Notes: generated by a model from the letters alone, not told the origin. 45,663 bases of DNA from Kerstersia similis (GCF_965139615.1 NZ_CBCSIQ010000031.1:1-45663); one strand, 5' to 3'; positions 35,831 to 43,858 are shown, counted from the first letter of the stretch. Numbers and translations are program-made.

Positions 35831-36184
35831 CTACAGAACGGCTTCTGCCACCGGCAGGCACAGATACAACAAGCCATATACCGCTGCGCCGGCCAGCGTC
35901 GGCCCGGCGATGCCGCCGAAACAGCGCTTGAGCACAAGAATGACTCCCAGCGACAGCAACACTGCCAGCACCCGCCAGATATCGGGGTGCTGCGCCACCA
36001 TGGGCCAGAAAGACACCGCCAGCAAGGCAGCAATGGCAGCAGGGCCAATGCCGCGCAATAAGCGCTGCGCCACACCGTCGGCTGCGGCCGCTTCCCTGAC
36101 ACGCGCTTGCCGGCGCATGGGCAACCAACGGATCAGGAAGGTCCCGATGCCACAGAGCAGCACAATCAGCTCGTTCTCTGTCAT
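35831..36184 (-). CDS. azlD: AzlD family branched-chain amino acid exporter subunit
   Basis: Small membrane partner of AzlC (YgaH type); the pair exports branched-chain amino acids, and some members transport other amino acids. The 117 residues form about four hydrophobic segments (5-20, 42-60, 65-78, 90-112), with the family-like IGTFLIRWLPM motif near the N-terminus. Its ATG (36184) overlaps the azlC stop by ATGA. The longer open frame upstream lies inside azlC and is a shadow. Confidence 0.88.
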   Translation of the reverse strand: MTENELIVLLCGIGTFLIRWLPMRRQARVREAAAADGVAQRLLRGIGPAAIAALLAVSFWPMVAQHPDIWRVLAVLLSLGVILVLKRCFGGIAGPTLAGAAVYGLLYLCLPVAEAVL

Positions 36185-36885
36185 GCCTGCCCCCTCATCC
36201 CGCCCGTCACCGGCACCAGGCCTGAAGCGGCGCCGATCAACATGCCGAACGCCAATGCGTGATAGCCAGGCAACCATTGCAGCAACAGCACGCAGGCAAT
36301 GGCAGTCGTGACAATCACCCGCATATGCTTCCACACCCCGATTTCCAGCAGCAAGGCAAAAAACAGACCCGGCAAAATAAAGGATAGCGCCGCCTGGAGG
36401 GCGGCTGGCGGGTGTTCGAAATACCCCCCCAATGCGACGCCCAGCACCGTCCCCAGCACCCAGGAAGCATAGGCGCCGGTCTGCAGGCCTAGATACCAGC
36501 GTTCACGCTGTTCTTCGGGCACGTCAGCCATACGTGTCATGGATGCCGCAAAGACCTCATCAGTCAAGCCAAACGCCAAGACCGGCGTAGGTATGCGGCC
36601 ATCACCAGAACGCCGGTAGCGCCCCCACAGCGAGGGCCCGTAAAACAGGTGGCGGGCATTCATTAACAACACCGTCGGCAAAGCCGTCAGCAAGCCAGCA
36701 CCGGAGGCAAGCAGAGGAATCAGCACAAACTGGCTTGCACCGGCATAGACCACCACAGACAACATCAACGTAGTCAAGGGCGACAAACCGGCTTGCAAGG
36801 CAGCCAGGCCGAACGAAAACGCCACCGGCAGATATCCCGCCGCAATGGAAAGGCTAACTTGCAGCCCTTTGAAAAAAGCTCGCAT
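36181..36885 (-). CDS. azlC: AzlC family branched-chain amino acid exporter subunit
   Basis: Large membrane subunit (YgaZ type) of the AzlCD exporter. The 234-residue protein begins MRAFFKGLQVSLSIAAGYLPVAFSFGL, a canonical AzlC start, followed by VVYAGASQFVLIPLLASG, LLMNARHLFYGPSL and FGLTDEVFA, all characteristic. It is followed by azlD with a 4-base overlap and is divergent from the iron transporter operon. The actual substrate cannot be told from sequence. Confidence 0.92.
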   Translation of the reverse strand: MRAFFKGLQVSLSIAAGYLPVAFSFGLAALQAGLSPLTTLMLSVVVYAGASQFVLIPLLASGAGLLTALPTVLLMNARHLFYGPSLWGRYRRSGDGRIPTPVLAFGLTDEVFAASMTRMADVPEEQRERWYLGLQTGAYASWVLGTVLGVALGGYFEHPPAALQAALSFILPGLFFALLLEIGVWKHMRVIVTTAIACVLLLQWLPGYHALAFGMLIGAASGLVPVTGGMRGQA

Positions 36886-37086
36886 GAGATGACATCAGAG
36901 TATGAATCTGGCCAAACGACCAACCCGCCATCATAACGCTCCGCCCTGACTGCGAATATATGGACTGGTTAGATGCATAAGAACAATCGGCCTGGATAAG
37001 GACGATTGCACCAATAGCTGCCGCACCATGAATCACCGCACTGTCACAAACATAAAAAAATTCAGCTTGGATTCAGCTTTTGGTTT
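36886..37086. other. Intergenic region between divergent azlC and fbpA
   Basis: The azlC-fbpA gap is 431 bases in total; this is its azlC-proximal half. It contains no credible gene. A direct repeat ATTCAGCTT occurs twice near 37060-37078. Promoters of azlCD should lie here but no strong hexamer pair is seen. Confidence 0.35.
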
Positions 37087-37105
37087 AATATTGATTCTCA
37101 TTTGT
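37087..37105 (+). promoter_or_regulatory. Possible Fur box upstream of the ferric iron transporter
   Basis: The 19-mer at 37087-37105 matches the E. coli Fur consensus at 12 of 19 positions, including the core TTGATTCTCATT-like half. It sits about 210 bases before the fbpA ATG in an AT-rich stretch. The match is moderate, but an iron-uptake operon is where a Fur site is expected. Confidence 0.45.
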
Positions 37106-37138
37106 TTGATTTGGTGCCTGCTTGGCATCAGATGGCAG

Positions 37139-37213
37139 CAGATATATGTACGTTGGGCCCATCATGCGGCCATGCGTATGTGCCCGCCGCTGGCAGGCTT
37201 GTCAGATATATGT
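37139..37213 (+). repeat. Two 11-bp direct repeats in the fbpA leader
   Basis: CAGATATATGT occurs at 37139-37149 and again at 37203-37213, 64 bases apart (about six helical turns), 104-178 bases before the fbpA start. Paired AT-rich sites at helical phasing could bind a regulator; the identity is unknown. Confidence 0.5.
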
Positions 37214-37316
37214 CAGCGACGTCGATTTGTGTCGTTTTACCTTGCTGTTTTCCACCCGTGAATTCCTTGCGCGCGGCCTTTTCTGTGCCGCTGCACCCTT
37301 CATACGGAGATTCCTG

Positions 37317-38351
37317 ATGCCTTCCAGCCGTTCCGTTCTTGCTTTGACCCAAGCCGCTGTGCTGATGGGGTCGCTTGGTTACAGTGTGCTTGCCAGCGCC
37401 AGCGGCGACGTCAACCTCTACACCACGCGCGAACCCGGCCTGATCCAGCCTTTGCTGGATAAGTTCAGCGAACAGAGCGGCGTCAAGGTCAATACGGTAT
37501 TTGTCAAAGATGGCCTGGCCGAGCGCGTGAAGGCCGAAGGCAGCCAATCTCCCGCAGATGTCCTGATGACGGTGGACGTTGGCAACCTGCTTGACCTCGT
37601 TGACAGCGGCGTTACCCAGCCTGTCCGTTCCGCTGCGCTGGAAGCAGCCATCCCCGCCAACCTGCGCAGCGCCGATGGGGAATGGTTTACGCTGTCGCTG
37701 CGCGACCGTGTCCTGTACGCCGACAAAGACCTGGCACTGGAGTCTTTCACCTACGAAGACTTGGCAAAACCGGAATGGAAAAACCGGGTTTGCATCCGTT
37801 CCGGCCAGCACCCCTATAACGTCGCCTTGATTGCCGCCTATATTGCCCACCACGGCCCGGAAGCCACCGAAGAATGGCTCAAAGGCGTGAAATCCAACCT
37901 TGCCCGCAAGGCGACCGGTGGCGACCGTAACGTCGCGCGCGACATTCTTGGCGGCATTTGCGATATCGGCATTGCCAACGCCTATTATGTCGGCCAGATG
38001 CGCTCCGCCGAAGAAGGCTCCGATAACCGCAAATGGGGCGATGCAATCAAAGTGATACGCCCGACCTTCGACAACGGCGGCACGCACGTCAATATCAGTG
38101 GCGCTTCCGTGGCAAAACATGCCCCCAACCAGGAAAATGCCGTCAAGCTGCTGGAGTTCCTGGTGTCCGACGATGCGCAGAGCCTGTACGCCAAGGCCAA
38201 CTACGAGTACCCGGTCAAGGCTGGCGTCGCCCTGGATCCCATCATCGCCAGCTTCGGCGAACTGCAAGTCGATACGCTGTCGTTGCCTGAAATTGCCAAG
38301 CACCGCAAGCAAGCCAGCGAACTGGTCGATAAGGTAGGCTTCGATCAGTAA
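37317..38351 (+). CDS. fbpA: Ferric iron ABC transporter, periplasmic binding protein
   Basis: Captures Fe(III) in the periplasm (FbpA/FutA/SfuA family). The 344-residue precursor has a signal peptide (about 26 residues, ending LASA). The mature protein starts SGDVNLYTTREPGLIQPLLDKF, typical of the family. DVLMTVDVGNLLDLVDSG and the tyrosine pair in GIANAYYVGQM, the expected iron ligands, are visible. GGAGA lies seven bases before the ATG at 37317, which fixes the start and rules out the longer open frame. First gene of the three-gene operon. Confidence 0.92.
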   Translation: MPSSRSVLALTQAAVLMGSLGYSVLASASGDVNLYTTREPGLIQPLLDKFSEQSGVKVNTVFVKDGLAERVKAEGSQSPADVLMTVDVGNLLDLVDSGVTQPVRSAALEAAIPANLRSADGEWFTLSLRDRVLYADKDLALESFTYEDLAKPEWKNRVCIRSGQHPYNVALIAAYIAHHGPEATEEWLKGVKSNLARKATGGDRNVARDILGGICDIGIANAYYVGQMRSAEEGSDNRKWGDAIKVIRPTFDNGGTHVNISGASVAKHAPNQENAVKLLEFLVSDDAQSLYAKANYEYPVKAGVALDPIIASFGELQVDTLSLPEIAKHRKQASELVDKVGFDQ

Positions 38352-38367
38352 TCCCTCAGGATCTGCA

Positions 38368-40035
38368 TTGCAGCGCCCCCTGTTCCGCCTGCGGCCAGCG
38401 TCGTTCATGACGGCGCTGGCCGTGCTGCTTGCCGCCTGTGTCCTGGCCCCCCTGGCGGCCCTGGCCTGGGAAGCCAGCCGCGGCAGCGACGGGCTATGGC
38501 AACACCTGGGCCGGAATGTGCTGCCGACAGCCGCGAGCAATACGCTGCAATTGCTCGCGGGCGTTGGCGTACTCACTATCGTTCTGGGCGCAGGTTGCGC
38601 ATGGCTGGTCAGCGCCTATCGCTTTCCCGGCAGGAGCATCCTGTCCTGGGCGCTACTGCTGCCTCTGGCGGTTCCAACCTACATCGTTGCCTACGCCTAC
38701 CTCGACCTGCTGCACCCGCTCGGCCCGATCCAGGAAGGCCTGCGCCAACTGCTGGGCTATGACTCCCCGCGCCAGTTCCGCCTGCCAGACATCCGCTCGC
38801 TGGGCGGTGCAATTCTGCTGCTGGGTTTCGTTCTCTATCCCTATGTTTACCTGACTGCGCGCATGATGTTCCAGACGCAGGCCGCCAGCCTGCTGGAAGC
38901 CGCACGTACGCTTGGGGCATCGCGCCGCGAAGCATTTTTCCGGGTAGCGTTACCGCTGGCGCGACCTGCGGTTGCCGTCGGTGCCAGCCTTGCCTTGCTG
39001 GAAACGCTCAATGATATCGGCGCATCGGAATTTCTGGGTGTCCAGACCCTGACCGTCGCCGTCTATAACACCTGGATCAGCCGTTCCGATCTCGCCGGGG
39101 CAGCCCAGATTGCGCTGTCCATGCTGGCGTTGGTCGTCCTGCTGATCTGGCTGGAACGCCACGCGCGCCGACGCCAGCGCTATGCCATCACGCAAAGGCC
39201 GCGCCCGCTCACCGCTGTCACCCTGACAGGATGGCGCGGCTGGCTCGCCTGCTGCCTGGCAACACTACCTGTCCTGCTCGGTTTCATCCTGCCGGCCGCC
39301 TACCTGCTGCAGCAAACCCTGCGCTATTTCGACAGCAACGGCGCCCTGTCCCAGCAACTCGTCGCCAGCGCCACCAATACCATCAGCATCGCCGCCTTTG
39401 CCACAGCGCTGACCCTGGCAGCCGGCCTGATACTGGCTGCGGCCCACCGCCTCGCGCCTGGCCGCCACGGCTCTCGCCTGAGCCTGCTGGCACAGCGTAT
39501 CGGCAGCCTGGGCTACGCTGTTCCCGGCACCATCGTGGCCATCGGCCTGCTGGCACCGATGGCCTGGGTGGACCAGGGTCTCAATGCCATCACGACGCTC
39601 TGGGGAAGTGCGCCACGCCTGTGGCTCATGAGCAGCGTCGCGGCCCTGACACTGGCATATGTCATACGTTTCCTGGCCATTGCCGCTAGCGGCATCGAGG
39701 CGGGCTATGCCCGTATTCCGCCATCACTGGATCGTGCTGCCCGCAGCCTGGGTGAAAATGAAGCTGGCGTCCTCCGCCGGGTGCATTTGCCGCTGTTGCG
39801 GCCTGCCTTATTCAGCGCCGCCCTGCTGGTCTTTGTCGATACCATGAAAGAACTGCCGGCTACCTTGCTGCTGCGCCCCTTGAACTTCGAAACGCTGGCC
39901 ACCTGGCTTTATGCCGAAGCCGCCCGTGGCACCTATGAAGAAGGTGCGGTTGCCGCCCTGGCCATCGTCGCGGCGGGCCTCCTTCCCGTGATTCTGCTGG
40001 CCCGCGCCGGCAGCCGCTCAACCCAGACGCAATGA
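38368..40035 (+). CDS. fbpB: Ferric iron ABC transporter, permease (fused double domain)
   Basis: Inner-membrane permease with two fused binding-protein-dependent transport domains, about 12 helices. It has 555 residues. The two EAA loops are visible: EAARTLGASRREAFFRVALPLARPA in the first half (about 170-195) and DRAARSLGENEAGVLRRVHLPLLRPA in the second (about 455-480). The start is TTG at 38368, supported by AGGA six bases upstream; the next ATG is 13 codons later, inside the first helix region. It lies 16 bases after fbpA and overlaps fbpC by ATGA. Confidence 0.93.
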   Translation: MQRPLFRLRPASFMTALAVLLAACVLAPLAALAWEASRGSDGLWQHLGRNVLPTAASNTLQLLAGVGVLTIVLGAGCAWLVSAYRFPGRSILSWALLLPLAVPTYIVAYAYLDLLHPLGPIQEGLRQLLGYDSPRQFRLPDIRSLGGAILLLGFVLYPYVYLTARMMFQTQAASLLEAARTLGASRREAFFRVALPLARPAVAVGASLALLETLNDIGASEFLGVQTLTVAVYNTWISRSDLAGAAQIALSMLALVVLLIWLERHARRRQRYAITQRPRPLTAVTLTGWRGWLACCLATLPVLLGFILPAAYLLQQTLRYFDSNGALSQQLVASATNTISIAAFATALTLAAGLILAAAHRLAPGRHGSRLSLLAQRIGSLGYAVPGTIVAIGLLAPMAWVDQGLNAITTLWGSAPRLWLMSSVAALTLAYVIRFLAIAASGIEAGYARIPPSLDRAARSLGENEAGVLRRVHLPLLRPALFSAALLVFVDTMKELPATLLLRPLNFETLATWLYAEAARGTYEEGAVAALAIVAAGLLPVILLARAGSRSTQTQ

Positions 40036-40805
40036 CCACCACGCCCTATCTCTCGCTGGAGCAACTGACCCTTTCCTATCCGGGCCGCCCGGTACTATCC
40101 GGCTTCACCCTGCAGCTGGAGCGCGGTCACCTCGGCGCCTTACTCGGCGCATCCGGCTGCGGCAAAAGCACAGTCTTGCGTGCCATTGCAGGTTTTGAAC
40201 CGGTACACGCCGGCCGTATTCTCCTGGAAGGCCGCCTGCTCGCCGGAGATGGCTGCAATGTCCCCCCTGAGGAACGCCATATCGGCATGATGTTCCAAGA
40301 CTATGCGTTGTTTCCGCATCTTTCCGTGGCACGCAACATTGCCTTCGGACTGCGGCGCCAGCCCCGCGACGCCCAAGCACAACGTGTTGCGCTCATGCTG
40401 GAACTGGTCGGCCTCAGCGGCTTGGGGCAGGCATATCCTCATGAAATCTCAGGCGGGCAGCAGCAACGGGTCGCCCTGGCACGCGCCCTGGCTCCCGAAC
40501 CCGGACTCCTGCTGCTGGATGAACCTTTCTCCAACCTCGACACCCTGACCCGGGAACGCCTGGCCTTCGACGTCCGCGATATTCTCAAAGATAGCGGCGC
40601 CACGGCCTTGCTGGTCACACACAACCAAGCCGAAGCTTACGCCATGGCTGACCGCATGGGTATCATCGTCGATGGCGCCTTGTGCCAATGGGGCAGCCCG
40701 CGCGAACTCAGCGAACAACCTGCAGACAACCGTGTTGCGGAGTTTCTTGGCCTGCATGACACGCTGAACAGCAAACGGGCCGCCGCCCGCTTGCGCGCGC
40801 TCTGA
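40032..40805 (+). CDS. fbpC: Ferric iron ABC transporter, ATPase
   Basis: ATPase that powers Fe(III) import. The 257-residue protein has Walker A GASGCGKST, Q-loop MMFQDYALFPHLSV, signature ISGGQQQRVALARAL, Walker B LLLLDEPFSNLD and the switch in VTHNQAEAYAMAD. It is shorter than E. coli-type FbpC/MalK relatives (about 350): the C-terminal TOBE regulatory domain is missing and the protein ends soon after VAEFLGLHDTLN. It overlaps fbpB by ATGA. Confidence 0.93.
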   Translation: MTTTPYLSLEQLTLSYPGRPVLSGFTLQLERGHLGALLGASGCGKSTVLRAIAGFEPVHAGRILLEGRLLAGDGCNVPPEERHIGMMFQDYALFPHLSVARNIAFGLRRQPRDAQAQRVALMLELVGLSGLGQAYPHEISGGQQQRVALARALAPEPGLLLLDEPFSNLDTLTRERLAFDVRDILKDSGATALLVTHNQAEAYAMADRMGIIVDGALCQWGSPRELSEQPADNRVAEFLGLHDTLNSKRAAARLRAL

Positions 40806-40948
40806 AGCCATCCAGCGCCCACGGCGCACTGTGGGCCAATACCAACCTCAGCAACCAAGCGCCCTTCACAAGCCTGGGCACCAAGGCTGCAATGCCTGCG
40901 GGCTTACACAAGCTACGCAAGCAAACGCTCAAGCCGACAACCATGGAC

Positions 40949-41773
40949 TTACTGATCGCCCACCACTTCCCACTCTGTCGGGCCGGCAGCCGGGAACAGG
41001 CGCGCGCCCTGTTTGGTCTTGCGCGGCACGGGATTCGACGGCCTGGCCACCTCTCCTTTACGCTGGAATACAGTCTGCTCGGAACAAAGCGTCAGCAATA
41101 GCGCAACCACGACGGGCAATACCCGTGCCGTCTGCTGCGCGGCCCCGGCATCATTCTGCTGCGCTGCCGTTTTTTCCAAGCCGGCCTGATTGACATCAGC
41201 CTCACGCTCGGACGCCTCAATCGCCCCTTGCACGGCATCGGCCAGCGTCGCAGCCCCCAGATCCAGAATCAGGGGCGTCAAGCCAGCCTCTTCATCCAGC
41301 AACAAGCGCAACTCCAGCGCGCCATTATTGGCATCGTGCTCCAGGTGTGCCCAGACGCCATACAGGCCATCCTCCAGCCCTGGGACTTCCAGATACACGC
41401 CCCACTCCGGCAACGTGAACAATGTCTCGCAAGACAGATTCAGCTCAGCCGGTGTCTCGCGCAGCGCCGCCAACAGCGACGGCTGGAACCGGTAGATGCC
41501 TTGAGTCATGCGCCATGCGCCCAAAGCGGCCAAACGCGATACATCCAGCAAGGATGCCAAATTATTGATTTCCTTACCGCCATGCCGGGCGCGGGCCACA
41601 ATTGCATACCAACCACCCAAAGGCAGATAACACCAATCCTGCCAGCGCGGCTTGCCGGGCTGACCGTTGATCGAGCGGAACAACTCAGCCTTTTTCCAGG
41701 CCTCGGGGTACGCTGCGGCAGCGGCCGACAAAGCTTCACACGCGCGATGGGTCTTTTTTTGCATTTGGGACAT
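40949..41773 (-). CDS. AcrVA2-family (anti-CRISPR family) protein, C-terminally short
   Basis: A 274-residue soluble protein. Comparing with family members I remember, it matches the AcrVA2 family: DWCYLPLGGWYAIV, then AALGAWRMTQGIYRF (about 80-95), LFTLPEWGVYLEVPG, GVWAHLEHDANNGALELRLLLD, and a later LLLTLCSEQ ... RPSNPVPRKTKQGARLFPA ... PTEWEV block. Family members continue for roughly 70-100 residues with a WxVGxRxGAALR and RRAHWH-type tail; here the frame stops after PTEWEVVGDQ and no other frame downstream restores that tail. Moraxella AcrVA2 blocks Cas12a production by triggering loss of its mRNA; the role of chromosomal homologues is unknown. Weak ribosome binding site. No CRISPR-Cas gene is in this window. 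Confidence 0.78.
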   Translation of the reverse strand: MSQMQKKTHRACEALSAAAAAYPEAWKKAELFRSINGQPGKPRWQDWCYLPLGGWYAIVARARHGGKEINNLASLLDVSRLAALGAWRMTQGIYRFQPSLLAALRETPAELNLSCETLFTLPEWGVYLEVPGLEDGLYGVWAHLEHDANNGALELRLLLDEEAGLTPLILDLGAATLADAVQGAIEASEREADVNQAGLEKTAAQQNDAGAAQQTARVLPVVVALLLTLCSEQTVFQRKGEVARPSNPVPRKTKQGARLFPAAGPTEWEVVGDQ

Positions 41774-42037
41774 AAACAGTTAACAGCCCTTGCCATCTGC
41801 CCATGATTGGCGATGTGCAAGACGACAAGACTTTGAAGGAAAACAGGGATTTTACGGGAGCCAGGCGCCGAACGCCGAAAATCCCTTCCGGCGCTGGAAA
41901 GTCCTCTGTACACCCTCAGCCGCCCCCCTCTTGCGCCCGCTGTTACCATAACGGGTTGCCGGGCACGCTTCATGAACGGCCTGACAACTGTTCTGCCCGA
42001 TCCCGACACCCATCGTCATCAAGAGGTCTCGTCCCCA

Positions 42038-42820
42038 ATGAAACTTGCAGCCTGGAACGTAAATTCCCTGAAAGTCCGACTGCCCCAGGTCATCGACTGG
42101 CTGACCGCCAACCCTGTCGATGCCCTCTGCCTGCAGGAACTCAAGCTGGAAGACGACAAATTCCCGCTCGCCGCCTTCACGGAATTGGGCTACCACGCTG
42201 CCTGGGCTGGCCAGAAAACCTATAACGGCGTTGCCGTCATTTCGCGTCAACCGGGTGCCGATATCGTACGCAACATTCCCGGCTTTGAAGACCCGCAGCG
42301 CCGCCTGCTGGCAGCCACCCTGCCCGACCCGGCTGGCGGAGACATTCGTGTCGTCAGCGTGTATTGCCCTAACGGCCAGGCGCTCGACAGCGAAAAGTAT
42401 CCCTACAAACTCAGCTGGTTCGCCGCCCTGCACGAATGGCTGCGCGAAGAACTGCAACGCTACCCCAAACTGGCCATCCTGGGCGACTACAACATCGCTC
42501 CTGACGACCGCGATGTCCATGACCCCGCCAAATGGGCGGGCCAGGTACTGGTTTCGCCCAAAGAGCGGGCTGCCTGGACGCAACTGCTGGATCTTGGCTT
42601 GAGCGACTCCTTCCGCCTATTTGAACAAGCCGAAAAAAGCTATAGCTGGTGGGACTACCGCCAAGGCGCCTTCCGCCGCAACGCAGGCCTGCGCATCGAC
42701 CATGTTCTGCTTTCCGACGCACTGAAAGACCGCTGCGTAGCCAGCCTGATCGACAAAACCCCACGCGCAAATGAACAGCCGTCGGACCACGCGCCGGTCG
42801 TTACCGAACTGAAAATCTGA
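42038..42820 (+). CDS. xthA: Exodeoxyribonuclease III
   Basis: AP endonuclease and 3'-5' exonuclease for base-excision repair. The 260-residue protein starts MKLAAWNVNSLKVRLPQV and shows the EEP-family catalytic residues in LCLQELKLED, GDYNIAPDD, LRIDHVLLSD and PSDHAPVV. I chose the ATG at 42038; the frame is open from 41972 but that extension has no likeness. AGAGG lies about 11 bases upstream. Single gene, followed by the tRNA-Ala promoter. Confidence 0.95.
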   Translation: MKLAAWNVNSLKVRLPQVIDWLTANPVDALCLQELKLEDDKFPLAAFTELGYHAAWAGQKTYNGVAVISRQPGADIVRNIPGFEDPQRRLLAATLPDPAGGDIRVVSVYCPNGQALDSEKYPYKLSWFAALHEWLREELQRYPKLAILGDYNIAPDDRDVHDPAKWAGQVLVSPKERAAWTQLLDLGLSDSFRLFEQAEKSYSWWDYRQGAFRRNAGLRIDHVLLSDALKDRCVASLIDKTPRANEQPSDHAPVVTELKI

Positions 42821-42854
42821 GGCGATACCAGGCCTGCCGTCCACCAGAAGGCGC

Positions 42855-42883
42855 TTGCAAACTGAAAACCGCAGGCCTATAAT
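42855..42883 (+). promoter_or_regulatory. Promoter of tRNA-Ala
   Basis: TTGCAA (42855-42860) and a perfect TATAAT (42878-42883) with a 17-base spacer, 14 bases before the tRNA 5' end. Confidence 0.85.
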
Positions 42884-42896
42884 TTCTCTCTTACTT

Positions 42897-42972
<76 letters not shown>

Positions 42973-42984
42973 AAATTTCCAGTT

Positions 42985-43024
42985 AAAACAAGGCACTACG
43001 TTTAGCGATGTAGTGCCTTGTTTT
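42985..43024 (+). terminator. Terminator-like 15-bp inverted repeat after tRNA-Ala
   Basis: AAAACAAGGCACTAC (42985-42999) pairs perfectly with GTAGTGCCTTGTTTT (43010-43024) around a 10-base loop, with T-rich ends in both directions. It lies 12 bases after the tRNA. If the att core extends past the tRNA, this hairpin may be part of the attachment region. Confidence 0.75.
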
Positions 43025-43039
43025 GCATTTCAGAGCAGG

Positions 43040-43079
43040 TTTTGCCACAATAGGTGTGGCAAAATTGTGGCAAGCCACA
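43040..43079. repeat. Cluster of TGTGGCAA / TTGCCACA repeats next to tRNA-Ala
   Basis: TTTTGCCACA (43040-43049) and TGTGGCAAAA (43055-43064) form a perfect 10-bp inverted repeat, immediately followed by TGTGGC AA GCCACA (43066-43079), a further small palindrome. Four copies of the same GTGGC/GCCAC unit in 40 bases, just downstream of a tRNA gene, look like arm-type or core binding sites for a tyrosine integrase or excisionase. The binding protein is inferred, not seen. Confidence 0.5.
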
Positions 43080-43517
43080 GCACCCCGCAGCGGGTTTTCG
43101 GCATGCGCAACGCATGACAATGCACGAAGCTGTTGCTAAGATACCCCCATCGAGAAATTCGGTTTGCCACGCGCTGAAGACGTTGTGAACGGCTCCGAGA
43201 AAAAAGCAAAGGATGGATGCGGGTAGCGCCGCTCACACTCCACCAAGCGAGAGCCACGGATTGTTCAGCAGCACCCACCGTAAGCGGATCGATGGGAACG
43301 CCAGAAAGGATGCGCCAAGCATCGCCAGTCGATACCCCCGCCGGTCAGAATGGGGCCGGTTAAACAAAGGTCGGTATCGGCACGGAAAGCGGGCAAGCAA
43401 CTTGGGGCACAACCCCACCGAGTCTTTTCCGATGCGATGCCGGTCACAGCGGCTCAGTAGAGCAAGGGCGTGATCGGCTAGGTCTGGAGTCGGGGCCGCG
43501 GACTCATTCGAACTTGG
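43080..43517. other. Gene-free stretch between tRNA-Ala repeats and the replication operon
   Basis: About 440 bases without a credible gene; the longest open frames (such as 43213-43473) have no family likeness and poor composition. GATACCCCC occurs twice (43140-43148 and 43331-43339), and a TGGGG/CCCCA hairpin lies near 43402-43416. The stretch should hold the promoter of the alpA-repA-repC operon, and could hold a replication origin, but too few repeats are present to call iterons. Confidence 0.4.
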
Positions 43518-43531
43518 CCGACATATGTCGG
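43518..43531. promoter_or_regulatory. 14-bp perfect palindrome, possible operator
   Basis: CCGACATATGTCGG ends 21 bases before the ATG of the AlpA-like gene. A perfect palindrome in this position is a good candidate for autoregulation by the HTH protein or another element regulator. Confidence 0.5.
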
Positions 43532-43552
43532 TCGGGATCGGAGACGTTTGCC

Positions 43553-43855
43553 ATGAAACCTCTGCTCACCGTCGAGCAACTGGCTCAGTACATACACAAA
43601 TCCGTCAACAGCATCCGCAGTGATGCGTGCCGCAACCCGCAATCGTTGCCGCCGATCTGCCGCCTGCCCAACACCAAGCGCCTGCTGTGGCGCATCGAGG
43701 ACGTGGAGGCATGGCTTGCTGGCCACGTCGCTATTCAGGCTGCGGATGCCGCTGCCACAGAATCACGCACTACGCGCCGTGGCAGGCCCACCAAAGCCGA
43801 AACTGTCGCCCGCCAACGTCATGCGCAGGCCCAGCCAGCATTGACGCGAGGGTGA
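43553..43855 (+). CDS. AlpA-like helix-turn-helix DNA-binding protein
   Basis: A 100-residue protein with an N-terminal MerR/AlpA/excisionase-type winged helix (residues 4-60): LLTVEQLAQYIHKSVNSIRS, then RLPNTKRLLWRIEDVEAWL. The C-terminal 40 residues are basic and Ala/Thr-rich, ending in GRPTKAETVARQRHAQ, which may add DNA contacts. Such proteins regulate integrase or replication genes, or act as excisionases, in P4-like and plasmid-like islands. GGAGA precedes the ATG at 43553 by eight bases. It is three bases before repA, so they are co-transcribed; in IncQ plasmids a small repressor gene sits in the same place, though the proteins look unrelated. Confidence 0.8.
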   Translation: MKPLLTVEQLAQYIHKSVNSIRSDACRNPQSLPPICRLPNTKRLLWRIEDVEAWLAGHVAIQAADAAATESRTTRRGRPTKAETVARQRHAQAQPALTRG

Positions 43856-43858
43856 GGC

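Noticed and set aside
41972..42037. Upstream extension of exonuclease III
   Set aside because: The XthA family starts at MKLAAWNVNS; the extension is composition noise.
43030..43280. Possible integrase C-terminal remnant on the reverse strand next to tRNA-Ala
   Set aside because: The translated frame shows none of the tyrosine recombinase motifs (such as H-x-x-R or the terminal Tyr box).
43213..43473. 86-codon open frame in the gene-free stretch after tRNA-Ala
   Set aside because: No ribosome binding site, unusual composition, no recognisable family.
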